A stretch of DNA of 64,000 bases from Woeseiaceae bacterium (GCA_030065915.1 JASJCQ010000004.1:310001-374000), one strand, 5' to 3'; shown: positions 53,291 through 62,585, counted from the stretch's first letter. Numbers and translations: made by a program. The notes: a model not told the origin generated them from the letters alone.

Positions 53291-54129
53291 GATTTGGCCC
53301 GTTCGTCCTGCGCTTTGTCCGCCAATTCCACAGCACGGTCCCGTGCTGCCCGAAGTGCTCGACGGAAAATAGCATGAACGTCGTCATTATCGAGGCTGTC
53401 AAGTGCTGCGGCCGTCGTGCCGCCGGGCGATCGGACCCGCGCAATCAGCTCGTCCATGCTGTCGTCACTCTGATCGGCGAGCATGGCGCTGCCGGTTGCC
53501 GTCTTGACGGCGAGTTGTCTCGCCCTGGGGGCATCAAGACCCATGGAGATACCGCTATCGGTCAACATCTTGATCAGAAGGTAGACGTAGGCAGGGCCGC
53601 TGCCAGAGACAGCCGTCACGACATCGATGTCCGATTCGCGGTCGACCTCGACGACGTCGCCGATCGCCGCGATGATGTCCGTCGCGATCGTCTTGCGAAC
53701 GTCTGTGGTCGCATCGTTGGCATACAGTCCCGAGATGCCCTGTCGAAGCAGTGCCGGCTGATTCGGCATGACCCTGACGATCGAGTGCCCGCCTCCCAGC
53801 CAGTCATCGATGTCCAGGGTCCGCACGCCGGCGGCAATCGAAATGATCAGGGGCCGGGTGGCGCCGACCTCTGTGGCGATTTGCGTGCAGACCTCAGCCA
53901 GCACCTGCGGCTTGACCGCGAGCACCAGCGTGTTCGATCGGGACGCAACCAGCTGGTTGGATTCAGTGACGTGGCAGTCCGGAAAATCGGCACGCAGGCG
54001 CTCCTGCTGCTCGGCGCCGGGTTCACTGACGAGGATGCGCTCTGCTTCCATACCGTCGTCCAGGAGTCCGCGGATAATTGCCGTGGCCATGTTGCCGCCG
54101 CCAATAAATCCCAGGTAGGTGTTACTCAT
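53287..54129 (-). CDS. proC: Pyrroline-5-carboxylate reductase
   Basis: 280 residues. The N-terminal NAD(P)-binding GFIGGGNMATAIIRGLLDDG and the C-terminal dimer/catalytic SGSGPAYVYLLIKMLTDSGI and VRSPGGTTAAALDSLDND. It reduces P5C to proline. It is coupled to yggT and downstream of yggS, the usual yggS-proC-yggT order. Confidence 0.95.
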   Translation of the reverse strand: MSNTYLGFIGGGNMATAIIRGLLDDGMEAERILVSEPGAEQQERLRADFPDCHVTESNQLVASRSNTLVLAVKPQVLAEVCTQIATEVGATRPLIISIAAGVRTLDIDDWLGGGHSIVRVMPNQPALLRQGISGLYANDATTDVRKTIATDIIAAIGDVVEVDRESDIDVVTAVSGSGPAYVYLLIKMLTDSGISMGLDAPRARQLAVKTATGSAMLADQSDDSMDELIARVRSPGGTTAAALDSLDNDDVHAIFRRALRAARDRAVELADKAQDERAKS

Positions 54130-54228
54130 AGGTCTCAGTCTTCTTCGCCGGGCGAAACGGCCGCAGGGATAACGCTCAGGACCTACAGGTTACTACGCAG
54201 GCCGAAACGACTGTAGCGGTATTGCTCG

Positions 54229-54915
54229 CTAAGTCGGCCTCGGCCCGAACAAAGCCGTGCCGACGCGAACGATCGTGGCGCCCTCGAGGATGGCGGCCTT
54301 GAAGTCGCCGGACATGCCCATCGACAGCGTGTCCATGTCGATACCGGTCCTGGCGAGCTCGTCTTTGAGCTGACGCAGCCGTGCGAATGGCCTGCGCTGT
54401 TCGTCGAGGTTCTCGCGAACGGCAGGAAGACACATCAGCCCGCGCAGCCGCAGTCTAGGCATTTCAACACACGCGGTCGCAAGCGCCTCGAGCTGGTCCG
54501 GCCTGACACCGGACTTCGACGCCTCATCGTCGATGTTGACCTGCAGGCAGATATTCAGGTCACCGAGTTCCTCGGGTCGCTGGTCGCTCAGGCGTCTCGC
54601 GATCTTGACCCGGTCAACGGCGTGCACCCAATCGAAATGCGTGGCAACGGCCCTGGTTTTATTGCTCTGAATGCTGCCTATAAAATGCCAGGTGATAGGA
54701 AATTCCTTCAGGCTCGGCAGCTTGTCCAGTGCTTCCTGGACCTGGTTTTCGCCGAAATCTCTGTGTCCCGCGGCGGCGAGCTCGACCACCCTCTCGAGGG
54801 GCTGACGCTTGCTGACAGCGAGCAGCCGGACACTGTCCGGATCCCGCCCAGCATCTTTCGCAGCAGTAGCCAGTAAATCTCGGATAACTGGGAGGTTTTC
54901 CGTGACTCTAATCAC
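54229..54915 (-). CDS. yggS: YggS/PLPBP family PLP-binding protein
   Basis: 228 residues from GTG 54915 (MIRVTENLPVIRDLLATAAK), which matches the family N-terminus; a TTG at 54951 gives 12 more residues. The PLP lysine is in RLLAVSKRQPLERVVELA, with the barrel motifs FGENQVQEALDK, WHFIGSIQSNKTRAVATHFD, LRGLMCLPAV and LSMGMSGDFKAAILEGATIV. It maintains PLP homeostasis and has no known catalytic activity. It is divergent from pilT. Confidence 0.92.
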   Translation of the reverse strand: MIRVTENLPVIRDLLATAAKDAGRDPDSVRLLAVSKRQPLERVVELAAAGHRDFGENQVQEALDKLPSLKEFPITWHFIGSIQSNKTRAVATHFDWVHAVDRVKIARRLSDQRPEELGDLNICLQVNIDDEASKSGVRPDQLEALATACVEMPRLRLRGLMCLPAVRENLDEQRRPFARLRQLKDELARTGIDMDTLSMGMSGDFKAAILEGATIVRVGTALFGPRPT

Positions 54916-54936
54916 GTTTTGGTCCGGGGGCTCCGT

Positions 54937-54942
54937 TATACT
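54937..54942 (+). promoter_or_regulatory. Candidate -10 element for pilT
   Basis: TATACT lies 60 bp upstream of the pilT start, in the short gap shared with yggS. No good -35 at 16-18 bp; a TTGGTC is too close (12 bp). Weak prediction. Confidence 0.3.
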
Positions 54943-55001
54943 AGGCTTCAATTCGTGCCGGGTTATGGTAAGTCCGGCCCCAACTGTATTGAGGGAGAAA
55001 C

Positions 55002-56042
55002 ATGGCCGTCGACGTTGCCCAGCTATTGTCGTTCACGGTAAAGAACAACGCATCTGACCTCCACTTGTCCGGTGGCGTGCCGCCTATGATCCGCGTCGAT
55101 GGTGACATCAAGCGAATCAACATGCCGGCGCTGACTCACAAAGACGTCAATAGCATGGTGTACGACATCATGAATGACAAGCAGCGCAAGGACTATGAGG
55201 AGTTTCTCGAGACCGACTTCTCCTTCGAAATTCCGAAACTCGCGCGTTTCCGCGTCAACGCATTCAACCAGAACCGCGGATCGGCTGCTGTGTTCAGGAC
55301 GATTCCCTCCGAGATCCTGACGCTCGACGATCTTGGCGCTCCTGCGATCTTCAAAGATGTGTCGATGCACCCGCGCGGTATCGTTCTGGTCACGGGGCCC
55401 ACCGGCTCCGGTAAGTCCACGACGCTGGCGGCCATGGTCGACTACATCAACGAGAACAAGCCGGACCACATCCTGACGATCGAGGACCCGATCGAGTTCG
55501 TTCACGAATCCAAGAAGTCACTGGTCAACCAGCGCGAGGTCCATCGTGACACGCTCGGGTTCAACGAGGCGCTTCGTTCAGCACTGCGTGAAGACCCGGA
55601 CGTCGTGCTCGTCGGTGAGCTTCGCGATCTCGAGACCATCCGTCTCGCACTGACCGCGGCCGAGACGGGCCACCTGGTCTTCGGCACGCTGCACACCAGT
55701 TCCGCAGCCAAAACGATCGACCGTATCGTCGACGTATTCCCGGCGGCAGAAAAGGAAATGGTCCGCGCCATGCTGTCGGAGTCACTGCGCGCCGTTATCT
55801 CGCAGACGCTGTTGAAGAAGGTCGGCGGCGGCCGCATTGCGGCGCACGAGATCATGATCGGTACACCGGCCATCAGGAACCTGATTCGCGAGGGCAAGAT
55901 CGCGCAGATGTATTCCGCTATCCAGACAGGCCAGCAGAACGGCATGCAGACGCTTGACCAGAACCTGGCCGAGCTGATGGCGAAAGGATTGATCAACAAG
56001 GAAGAGGCCCGCTTCAAGGCGGTCAACAAGGAAAACTTCTAG
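55002..56042 (+). CDS. pilT: Type IV pilus retraction ATPase PilT
   Basis: 346 residues, the usual PilT length. ASDLHLSGGVPPMIRVDGD at the N-terminus, Walker A GPTGSGKSTT (G132-S139), Asp box TIEDPIEFVHE, His box GTLHTSSAAKTIDR and the C-terminal AIRNLIREGKIAQM. Hexameric motor that drives pilus retraction. First of three tandem homologues. Divergent from yggS as in Pseudomonas. Confidence 0.96.
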   Translation: MAVDVAQLLSFTVKNNASDLHLSGGVPPMIRVDGDIKRINMPALTHKDVNSMVYDIMNDKQRKDYEEFLETDFSFEIPKLARFRVNAFNQNRGSAAVFRTIPSEILTLDDLGAPAIFKDVSMHPRGIVLVTGPTGSGKSTTLAAMVDYINENKPDHILTIEDPIEFVHESKKSLVNQREVHRDTLGFNEALRSALREDPDVVLVGELRDLETIRLALTAAETGHLVFGTLHTSSAAKTIDRIVDVFPAAEKEMVRAMLSESLRAVISQTLLKKVGGGRIAAHEIMIGTPAIRNLIREGKIAQMYSAIQTGQQNGMQTLDQNLAELMAKGLINKEEARFKAVNKENF

Positions 56043-56072
56043 CGGTCTGAGCGAGACCGGGAGAGTCTAGAG

Positions 56073-57230
56073 ATGGAACGCGAACAAGCGGTACGACTGA
56101 CACAGAATCTTCTGCGGAAGATGGTCGAGCGGAACGGGTCTGACCTGTTCGTCACGACCGGTTTCCCGCCGGCGATCAAGGTCGACGGAACGATTCACAA
56201 GGCAACCGACGCGCCGCTGACACCCGAGCAGTCAGCAATGATGGTGCGCTCCATCATGAACGACAAACAGATCAAGGAATTCGACGCGACGAAGGAATGC
56301 AACTTCGCTATCTCGCCGCAGGGTATCGGCCGATTCCGCGTCAGCGCGTTCATCCAGCAGGGCTGTGTAGGCGCCGTGCTGCGTACGATTACAACCGAGA
56401 TTCCGACCTTCGCCGAGCTGGACCTCCCGCCTATCCTGAAAGACGTCGTCATGAACAAGCGAGGTCTCGTCATCGTTGTCGGTGGTACGGGCTCCGGTAA
56501 GTCGACGACGCTCGCGGCGATGATCGGTCACCGCAACGAGAACTCTCGCGGTCACATCATGTCGATCGAGGACCCGATCGAGTACGTTCACCCTCACCAG
56601 GGCTGCGTCATCACGCAGCGAGAGGTCGGTGTCGATACCGAGTCCTGGCATGCTGCATTGAAGAACACGCTGCGCCAGGCGCCCGACGTGATCCTGATCG
56701 GTGAGATTCGTGACCGTGAGACGATGGAATACGGCATCCAGTTCTCGGAGACCGGCCATCTGTGTCTCGCGACGCTGCACGCCAACAGCGCTAACCAGGC
56801 GCTGGATCGCATCATCAACTTCTTCCCCGAGGAGCGCCGCGAGCAGCTCCTGATGGACCTGTCGCTGAACACGAAAGCGCTGATCTCGCAGCGCCTGATA
56901 CCGCGTGAAGGCGGAATCGGCCGTATCGCGGCGATGGAAATCATGCTGAACACGCCGCTGATCCAGGACCTGATCTTCAAAGGCGAAGTCGGCCAGATCA
57001 AGGAGATCATGGCGAAGTCTACGCGCCTCGGCATGCAGACCTTCGACCAGGCCCTGTTCGCACTGTACGAGGAAGGCACGATTTCTTACGAAGAGGCCAT
57101 GCGCAACGCCGACTCCAAGAACGAGCTGCGCCTGCGCATCAAGCTCGAGAGCAAGCGTGATTCTGCGATAGCCGACCAGCAGTCCGAGAGCCTGCACATC
57201 ATGGAAGAAGATACAGCTCGACATTTCTGA
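56073..57230 (+). CDS. pilU: PilT/PilU-type ATPase PilU
   Basis: 385 residues. NGSDLFVTTGFPPAIKVDGT, Walker A GGTGSGKSTT, SIEDPIEYVHPHQGCVITQR, ATLHANSANQALDRI and the longer C-terminal extension (ESLHIMEEDTARHF) typical of PilU. It is an accessory retraction ATPase that needs PilT. It lies 30 bp after pilT. Confidence 0.95.
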   Translation: MEREQAVRLTQNLLRKMVERNGSDLFVTTGFPPAIKVDGTIHKATDAPLTPEQSAMMVRSIMNDKQIKEFDATKECNFAISPQGIGRFRVSAFIQQGCVGAVLRTITTEIPTFAELDLPPILKDVVMNKRGLVIVVGGTGSGKSTTLAAMIGHRNENSRGHIMSIEDPIEYVHPHQGCVITQREVGVDTESWHAALKNTLRQAPDVILIGEIRDRETMEYGIQFSETGHLCLATLHANSANQALDRIINFFPEERREQLLMDLSLNTKALISQRLIPREGGIGRIAAMEIMLNTPLIQDLIFKGEVGQIKEIMAKSTRLGMQTFDQALFALYEEGTISYEEAMRNADSKNELRLRIKLESKRDSAIADQQSESLHIMEEDTARHF

Positions 57231-57255
57231 GTCGACTCACAGGAAAGCCCTTTAG

Positions 57256-58314
57256 ATGAACGTAAAACCCCTGTTCAAGCTCATGGTCGAAAAGAAGGCG
57301 TCTGACCTTTTCTTCGCACCGTTCGCGCCGGCCAAGATCAAGATCGAAGGCAAGATCATGCCGGTCAACAAGCTTGAAATGACGCCCAAGATGGTCAAGC
57401 AGGCGGCGATCGAGCTGATGGACGAGGACCAGCTCGAGTACTTCATGAAGGAACTCGAGATCGATTTCGCTATTTCGGAGCCCGGTCTCGGGCGATTCCG
57501 CGTCAACGTTTTTCACCAGCGCGGCAACGTCGCGATGGTCTTAAGGTACATCACGTCAGAACTGCCGACGCTCGAGAGCCTCGGTATGCCCCCGCAGCTC
57601 AAAGACCTGACGTTGTTGCGACGTGGCCTGATCCTGATGGTCGGCGCCACCGGCGCCGGTAAGTCCACAACGCTGGCGGCGATGGTCAACTATCGCAACG
57701 AGAACACGTCCTCGCACATCATTACCGTCGAGGATCCGATCGAGTTTCTGCACCCGAACATTCAGTCGATCGTCAACCAGCGCGAGGTGGGTCTCGACAC
57801 CAAGTCCTACGCGCGAGCGTTGAAAAGTGCCGTCCGAGCGGCGCCCGACGTAATACAGATCGGTGAAATCCGTGATCGCGAGGCCATGCAGTCCGCACTC
57901 GACATGGCGGGTACCGGTCACCTCGTGCTGGCAACCCTGCACGCCAACAACTCGGCCGAGACGCTCGACCGAATCATCAACATGTTCCCGAAAGAGCAGC
58001 ACGCACAGGTATTCATGGACCTCGCGCAGTACCTGAGCGCGATCCTGTCGCAGCGACTGGTGCGCTCACGCACGGGAAAACGCGTTGCCGCTGTTGAGCT
58101 GATGCTGAACACGCCACACATTCGCGAGCTGATCCTCAAGGGCGATATTTCCGGCGTGAAAGAGGCACACAAGGAATCCGGCGAGTCCGGCATGCAGAAC
58201 TTCGACGATGCGCTGCTCGAGCTGTACAAGGCGGGTACAATTACGCTCGAAGAGGCGATGTCGCATGCGGATTCAAGGGCCAATCTAGAAGCCAAAATCA
58301 ACTTCGGGGGCTGA
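57256..58314 (+). CDS. Third PilT/PilU-type ATPase
   Basis: 352 residues. KASDLFFAPFAPAKIKIEGK, Walker A GATGAGKSTT, TVEDPIEFLHPNIQSIVNQR, ATLHANNSAETLDRIINMFP and TPHIRELILKGDISGVKEAH. It is closer to PilU than to PilT in length and in the 'HPN' and 'RII' motifs, but lacks the long C-terminal tail. A third retraction-type ATPase in one operon is uncommon. Its TGA forms part of an 18-bp inverted repeat with downstream sequence. Confidence 0.92.
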   Translation: MNVKPLFKLMVEKKASDLFFAPFAPAKIKIEGKIMPVNKLEMTPKMVKQAAIELMDEDQLEYFMKELEIDFAISEPGLGRFRVNVFHQRGNVAMVLRYITSELPTLESLGMPPQLKDLTLLRRGLILMVGATGAGKSTTLAAMVNYRNENTSSHIITVEDPIEFLHPNIQSIVNQREVGLDTKSYARALKSAVRAAPDVIQIGEIRDREAMQSALDMAGTGHLVLATLHANNSAETLDRIINMFPKEQHAQVFMDLAQYLSAILSQRLVRSRTGKRVAAVELMLNTPHIRELILKGDISGVKEAHKESGESGMQNFDDALLELYKAGTITLEEAMSHADSRANLEAKINFGG

Positions 58315-58544
58315 AACGCCGTCAGTTAGCGCGATACGGCGTTGCACTCCTCCTCAGGCTGCTCACGTACTTGTCAGTACGCTGCGCGCCTTCGTCGTCG
58401 TGCGCCTTGTCTCGCACTAACTGACGGCGTTTCAGCAAACAGAGCGAGATACAGCGTTGCGCTCCTTCTCAGGCTGCTCACGTACTTGTCCGTACGCTGC
58501 GCGCTTTCGCTCCAATTCGCCTTGTCTCGCACTAACTGACGGCG
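58312..58544. repeat. Palindromic intergenic repeat, about 1.5-2 copies
   Basis: An 18-bp perfect inverted repeat starts at the stop codon of the third ATPase: TGAAACGCCGTCAGTTAG at 58312-58329 and its complement at 58417-58434. The enclosed ~100 bp recurs as a diverged second copy (58443-58544), ending again in CTAACTGACGGCG (58532-58544). Both copies carry CTCAGGCTGCTCACGTACTT followed by GTCAGTACGCTGCGC or a close variant (a GTACT/AGTAC hairpin) and CGCCTTGTCTCGCA. The layout resembles a REP/MITE-like extragenic element. No coding content. Confidence 0.8.
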
Positions 58545-58560
58545 ATTACCGGCGGTGCTT

Positions 58561-59154
58561 TCACGGGTTCGTCGGTGTGTAGACTGACTTGAAGGCAGGT
58601 TGCCAACTCTGCCCGTAGTCATCAGTCTTCTCGATGAGCATCGTGCGCTCACCAGCAATCAAGGGCACGCTCAACCTGAATCCACGCCAGGTATCAGCGC
58701 CAACCGGAAACAGCGTGCCACTTTCCAGGTTGGTCAGCACAAGCGTATCGTCAACGATGTTTCCCTGATAGATATCCATCACTCCCCACACGTCATCGAT
58801 CGCTGCCTTTCGAAAGACAGAACGATACTGATCGAACGTGAGGTAGGTATTCATGTGGAATCCTTGTTCCGCCAGTTCCACGGGTAGCTCTTCGAGCAAC
58901 AAGTCATTGTGGCGCAAGCGCAGCTGTACTTTCTGAGCAGGCCCTGCCTGCCAGGTCTTGCCACCATCATTACTCACATGCACGACCAGGCTGTAGTCGC
59001 CTTCCAGTACCTTGAGGCGCTGCATCTGGCTCCTGGCATCCGCCCCCGGATCGACGTCCTCGGCATTGATAGAAGAACCGACAAACAGCCCGAGCGTGAG
59101 CGCGATCCCGATGCGCAGCAGATGCGGTACGTTAAATGAGACTACTTTCCTCAA
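58561..59154 (-). CDS. Exported hypothetical protein
   Basis: 197 residues with a signal peptide (LLRIGIALTLGLFVGSSINA). The mature part is beta-rich: QMQRLKVLEGDYSLVVHVSN, QLRLRHNDLLLEELPVELA, TFDQYRSVFRKAAIDDVW and TLVLTNLESGTLF. The pattern of a strand-rich lipocalin-like barrel resembles DUF1579-type proteins, which is tentative. Followed by a 280-bp gap without a visible gene. Confidence 0.68.
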   Translation of the reverse strand: MRKVVSFNVPHLLRIGIALTLGLFVGSSINAEDVDPGADARSQMQRLKVLEGDYSLVVHVSNDGGKTWQAGPAQKVQLRLRHNDLLLEELPVELAEQGFHMNTYLTFDQYRSVFRKAAIDDVWGVMDIYQGNIVDDTLVLTNLESGTLFPVGADTWRGFRLSVPLIAGERTMLIEKTDDYGQSWQPAFKSVYTPTNP

Positions 59155-59437
59155 TATAGCTTCCTCTTGTATGTGGTGTCGGTAGGTGCCGGTTGGCGCT
59201 TTCGACTACCTGAGCCGACCGCGCGCTTTGAGCCATCAGCCGTCAGTTTACCTCAGCGGGACGGGGCCTCTGCCAGCCGTTCACCGGCGGCCGGTAAGCG
59301 CGAATGCGCTGACGGAAGACCGGGGAAACCTGCGCCAGCGATGGTGGGACACTCCAGCGGCTGTCCAGGAACGGGCTTTTTGATCTATCTTTCGTAAACT
59401 CTCGCTGCAGGATGCCCGCATACTTGAGTTTTCTGAC

Positions 59438-59980
59438 ATGACCATAAGCTATCGGATTTCCACAGCCTCCGCGAACGACGCAGTGGCACTCGCAGAGATC
59501 GCCAGGCGAACGTTTTACGACGCTTTCGCCGCGGACAATGAGGCGCACAATATCGGCGAGTACATCGAGGCGTCCTTCAACGAGCAGCGTGTTCGCGAAG
59601 AGCTCAGCGATACGTCGAATACGTTTCTGCTGGCGTACCGCGACGACGAGACCGCGCCGGTCGGCTATGCCAAGCTGCGGGTCGGTGGCGTCAGGGGCTA
59701 CGCCTTGCCAGAGAATTCGATAGAAATCGAACGCATGTACGCTGACCAGGCGGCGACCGGGCAGGGGATCGGGTCGGCGTTGATGCAGGCTTGCCTCGAT
59801 GCGGCGGCGTCAGCGGGCTTCGAGAACGTCTGGCTCGGCGTCTGGGAGCACAACGCGGGCGGCATCCGGTTCTACGAGCGATGGGGATTTCGCGAGTTCG
59901 GTAAAAAGGTCTTCTACATGGGAACGGATCCGCAAAACGATCTGATCCTGTCGCGAGCACTGCAAAGTGACGACGTATGA
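59438..59980 (+). CDS. GNAT family N-acetyltransferase
   Basis: 180 residues. The acetyl-CoA loop is RMYADQAATGQGIGSALMQA, with GVWEHNAGGIRFYERWGFRE typical of the fold. N-terminal RISTASANDAVALAEIARRT. Substrate unknown. It precedes a gamma-glutamylcyclotransferase-like gene by 46 bp. Confidence 0.9.
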   Translation: MTISYRISTASANDAVALAEIARRTFYDAFAADNEAHNIGEYIEASFNEQRVREELSDTSNTFLLAYRDDETAPVGYAKLRVGGVRGYALPENSIEIERMYADQAATGQGIGSALMQACLDAAASAGFENVWLGVWEHNAGGIRFYERWGFREFGKKVFYMGTDPQNDLILSRALQSDDV

Positions 59981-60026
59981 GTAGCGGGTTGTTTACTTGC
60001 GTTTCGATTGGATGTCGGAGGGGAAC

Positions 60027-60359
60027 GTGACTGCGGGATTGTTTGTGTACGGCTCACTTCAGCCAGGCAAGGAAAATGCCTTCCGGCTGGAACGTATCGG
60101 CGGGCAGTGGCTAGAGGGCAGTATCCGCGGCACGTTGCTGGATCGCGGCTGGGGGGCAGGTATCGGCTTTCCGGCTTTGTTGCTTGATGAAGGCGGGCAG
60201 GAGGTCAGGGGTTACCTGTTTCAATCGGATGGTCTTGAAGCGGCCTGGCCTGAACTGGACGAGTTCGAGGGTGCAGATTATCGGCGTGTGCCTGCCACTG
60301 TCTCGCTCTCGAATGGCGAGTCCGTCGAGGCCTTTGTCTACGAGCTTCGGCAGGCCTGA
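60027..60359 (+). CDS. Gamma-glutamylcyclotransferase-like (AIG2/GGACT) protein
   Basis: 110 residues from GTG 60027 with GGAGG 5 nt upstream (a TTG at 59997 is in frame). VYGSLQPGKENAFRLE is the substrate loop, then a catalytic Glu in LDEFEGADYRRVPA. Members release 5-oxoproline from gamma-glutamyl amines. Substrate not deducible. Confidence 0.88.
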   Translation: MTAGLFVYGSLQPGKENAFRLERIGGQWLEGSIRGTLLDRGWGAGIGFPALLLDEGGQEVRGYLFQSDGLEAAWPELDEFEGADYRRVPATVSLSNGESVEAFVYELRQA

Positions 60360-60385
60360 GTCGCTGCCGGATCCGTAACGACTCG

Positions 60386-61279
60386 ATGCCCGAGATCCCA
60401 GACTCTTCCGCTGCCAGCCCCGCGGCGGCCGCTCGCCTGGACGACTGGATAGCTGCCGCGCGCTACGAGCCCTTCGACGGACATCGGGTCGCTGTCTGGA
60501 CAGCGGGCGAAGGCCGGCCGTTATTGCTTGTGCATGGTTATCCCACCTCGTCCTGGGACTGGCACCGCGTCTGGGCGCCGCTCGCCGAGCGAAGGCAGCT
60601 GATTGCCTGCGACATGCTCGGTTTCGGTTTGTCCGACAAACCGGCATCCGGCTATTCCATTCACCGTCAGACCGACCTGCAGGAAGCGGTTCTCGCGACA
60701 CTGGGCATCGACGAATACGATGCGCTCGTTCATGACTACGGTGTGTCCGTGGGTCAGGAATTGCTGGCGCGTTCGGATGAAGGCTCGGCGCACGCACGGC
60801 TCGGTCGTATCGCGTTCTTAAACGGCGGGCTGTTCCCCGAGCAGCACCGAATGTTGCCGATCCAGAAACTCGGCACGGGCCCGCTCGGTTTTCTCGTTGG
60901 CTGGCTCATGAACCGCGAGCGCTTCGGCAACAACTTTTCCACGGTGTTCGGCACCAACACGCAGCCCACCGAAGCTGAGCTCGATGACTTCTGGCGGCTC
61001 ATCACGCGTCAGAACGGTCACCGTCTCGCGCACAAGTTACTGCACTACATTGCCGATCGACACCAACACCGCGAGCGCTGGGTAACGGCCCTGCAACAGT
61101 CGACCGTGCCGATCAAGCTGATCAACGGCGGCGCAGATCCCGTCTCGGGTCGACACCTGTACGACTACTTCAAGACCATGGTGCCGCGGGCGGACGCCAC
61201 TTGTTTCGATGACATCGGCCACTATCCCCAGACGGAAGCGCCCGAGCGCGTTCTCAAGGAGCTGGACGGGTTTCTCTGA
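60386..61279 (+). CDS. Alpha/beta hydrolase, epoxide hydrolase/MEST-like
   Basis: 297 residues. LLVHGYPTSSWDWHRVW (oxyanion HGxP), nucleophile elbow VHDYGVSVGQELL with Asp as the nucleophile, acid in NGGADPVSG and His in DDIGHYPQTEAPE. The HDYG-type Asp nucleophile points to the epoxide hydrolase/haloalkane dehalogenase branch rather than esterases. Cytoplasmic. Substrate unknown. Confidence 0.88.
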   Translation: MPEIPDSSAASPAAAARLDDWIAAARYEPFDGHRVAVWTAGEGRPLLLVHGYPTSSWDWHRVWAPLAERRQLIACDMLGFGLSDKPASGYSIHRQTDLQEAVLATLGIDEYDALVHDYGVSVGQELLARSDEGSAHARLGRIAFLNGGLFPEQHRMLPIQKLGTGPLGFLVGWLMNRERFGNNFSTVFGTNTQPTEAELDDFWRLITRQNGHRLAHKLLHYIADRHQHRERWVTALQQSTVPIKLINGGADPVSGRHLYDYFKTMVPRADATCFDDIGHYPQTEAPERVLKELDGFL

Positions 61280-61357
61280 GTCGAACGCCGGAATCTGCGC
61301 TGTCGCTCAGAGCGTCCGGCGCAGGAACCCTCACAACTTGCTCTGTGCCAGTAACGC

Positions 61358-61987
61358 TTATCGCGACGGTTCGTTGTCCCTCAACCCGAGCAGCACGGCG
61401 GCCAGGATCATGCCCGTGCCCGATGCTCGCTCAACCCAGGCTTTGTGCCTTTCCTTAAGTCTCGTGGCGATCCAGCTCGCGCCCTTGCCGTAGGCGGCGA
61501 GAAAACATCCGTCGATGAAAATGTAGGTGACGCCGAGAATCGCGATCTGCGGCGCCAACGGGTCTTGCGGGTTGAGAAACTGCGGAAACAGGGCCGCGAA
61601 GAACACGACCGCCTTGGGGTTGGCAGCCGACGTCACGAAGCCGCGCAGCCAGAGTTGCTTCAACGAAATGGTGGCAGCCGCTGGCGAGTCACCGTTTCGT
61701 CTGAATGACGCAATGATCTGTCGCAGGCCGATCCACACGAGGTACAGGACGCCGGCCCATTTGATGATCGTGAAGCCGTGCCTCGATGCAATAACGACGG
61801 CGGCCAGACCGAGTCCTGCCAGGAGGATCTGAATCGCGTTGGCCGTCAGGTCCCCGGCCGCCGTCGCCAGCGATCGCTGAAATCCGTTCGACATGCTGAC
61901 AGAAAGCATGAGCAGGTGGCTCGGACCCGGCGTACTCATGAAGATCAGGACGGTACCGACGTAGAGGAGCCATATTTCGATTGTCAT
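61358..61987 (-). CDS. LysE/RhtB family exporter
   Basis: 209 residues from ATG 61987 (MTIEIWLLYVGTVLIFMSTP). Six hydrophobic segments; family signature TPGPSHLLMLSVSMSNGF and KWAGVLYLVWIGLRQI, FVTSAANPKAVVFFAALFPQ. It probably exports amino acids or related small molecules across the inner membrane. Confidence 0.92.
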   Translation of the reverse strand: MTIEIWLLYVGTVLIFMSTPGPSHLLMLSVSMSNGFQRSLATAAGDLTANAIQILLAGLGLAAVVIASRHGFTIIKWAGVLYLVWIGLRQIIASFRRNGDSPAAATISLKQLWLRGFVTSAANPKAVVFFAALFPQFLNPQDPLAPQIAILGVTYIFIDGCFLAAYGKGASWIATRLKERHKAWVERASGTGMILAAVLLGLRDNEPSR

Positions 61988-62057
61988 AAGGATGGCCCTC
62001 TGCCGCGGCGCACAAAGCAATAGTTTAAAGAGTAGTCAGCGCTGCGCCTCGACACAA

Positions 62058-62585
62058 TCACTCCGACCATAAAGCCGGGTCGCGCCACGGGTCGGGGACC
62101 CACAGCTTGCCCTTCGGCAGAGATGTCGTATCGCACAGTTCCTGTGATTGCCAGGCGCTTGCCCACGCCGCGGGCAACGGATACGGGGGCTCGACGCGCG
62201 TTTCTGTCTTGAATCCGAGGCGGCCATAGAACGCGGGGTCGCCCAGTACGAACACAGAGCCGAGTCCCTGTTCGCGCAACGACTCGAGTCCGGCGCGAAT
62301 CAGTGCACTGCCAATGCGCTGACCATGATGCGACGGCATTACCGCGAGCGGAGCGAGTAGCGCCGCACCCGTTGTTGCCTCGTTGACGCCGCAGTCGGTG
62401 AAGATGATGTTCCCGACGACACTGCCATCAATCTCCCCGACCATCGACATCGCGATATTCGGCTCTGCGAGCAGGCTGCGTACCACCGGTAGAAGATCTT
62501 CGTCCGGGAATGCCAGCGGATAGATGGCTTCGATCCCGGCCAGGTCTGCGGGGGTACCCTGGCGGATGACCAGGCGCTCCGTCAC
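62058..62585 (-). CDS. GNAT family N-acetyltransferase
   Basis: 175 residues from GTG 62585. GVNEATTGAALLAPLAVMPS, HHGQRIGSALIRAGLESLRE (acetyl-CoA loop) and GDPAFYGRLGFKTETR fit YhbS-type N-acetyltransferases. It is on the same strand as the Sua5 gene upstream and the LysE gene downstream, so part of a short operon. Substrate unknown. Confidence 0.9.
   Translation of the reverse strand: MTERLVIRQGTPADLAGIEAIYPLAFPDEDLLPVVRSLLAEPNIAMSMVGEIDGSVVGNIIFTDCGVNEATTGAALLAPLAVMPSHHGQRIGSALIRAGLESLREQGLGSVFVLGDPAFYGRLGFKTETRVEPPYPLPAAWASAWQSQELCDTTSLPKGKLWVPDPWRDPALWSE

Noticed and set aside
53278-54216. A plus-strand frame across proC
   Set aside because: Antisense shadow of a complete, well-recognised gene.
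58342-58539. A 65-codon plus-strand frame through the palindromic repeat
   Set aside because: It simply crosses two copies of the repeat; there is no ribosome site and the frame is low complexity.
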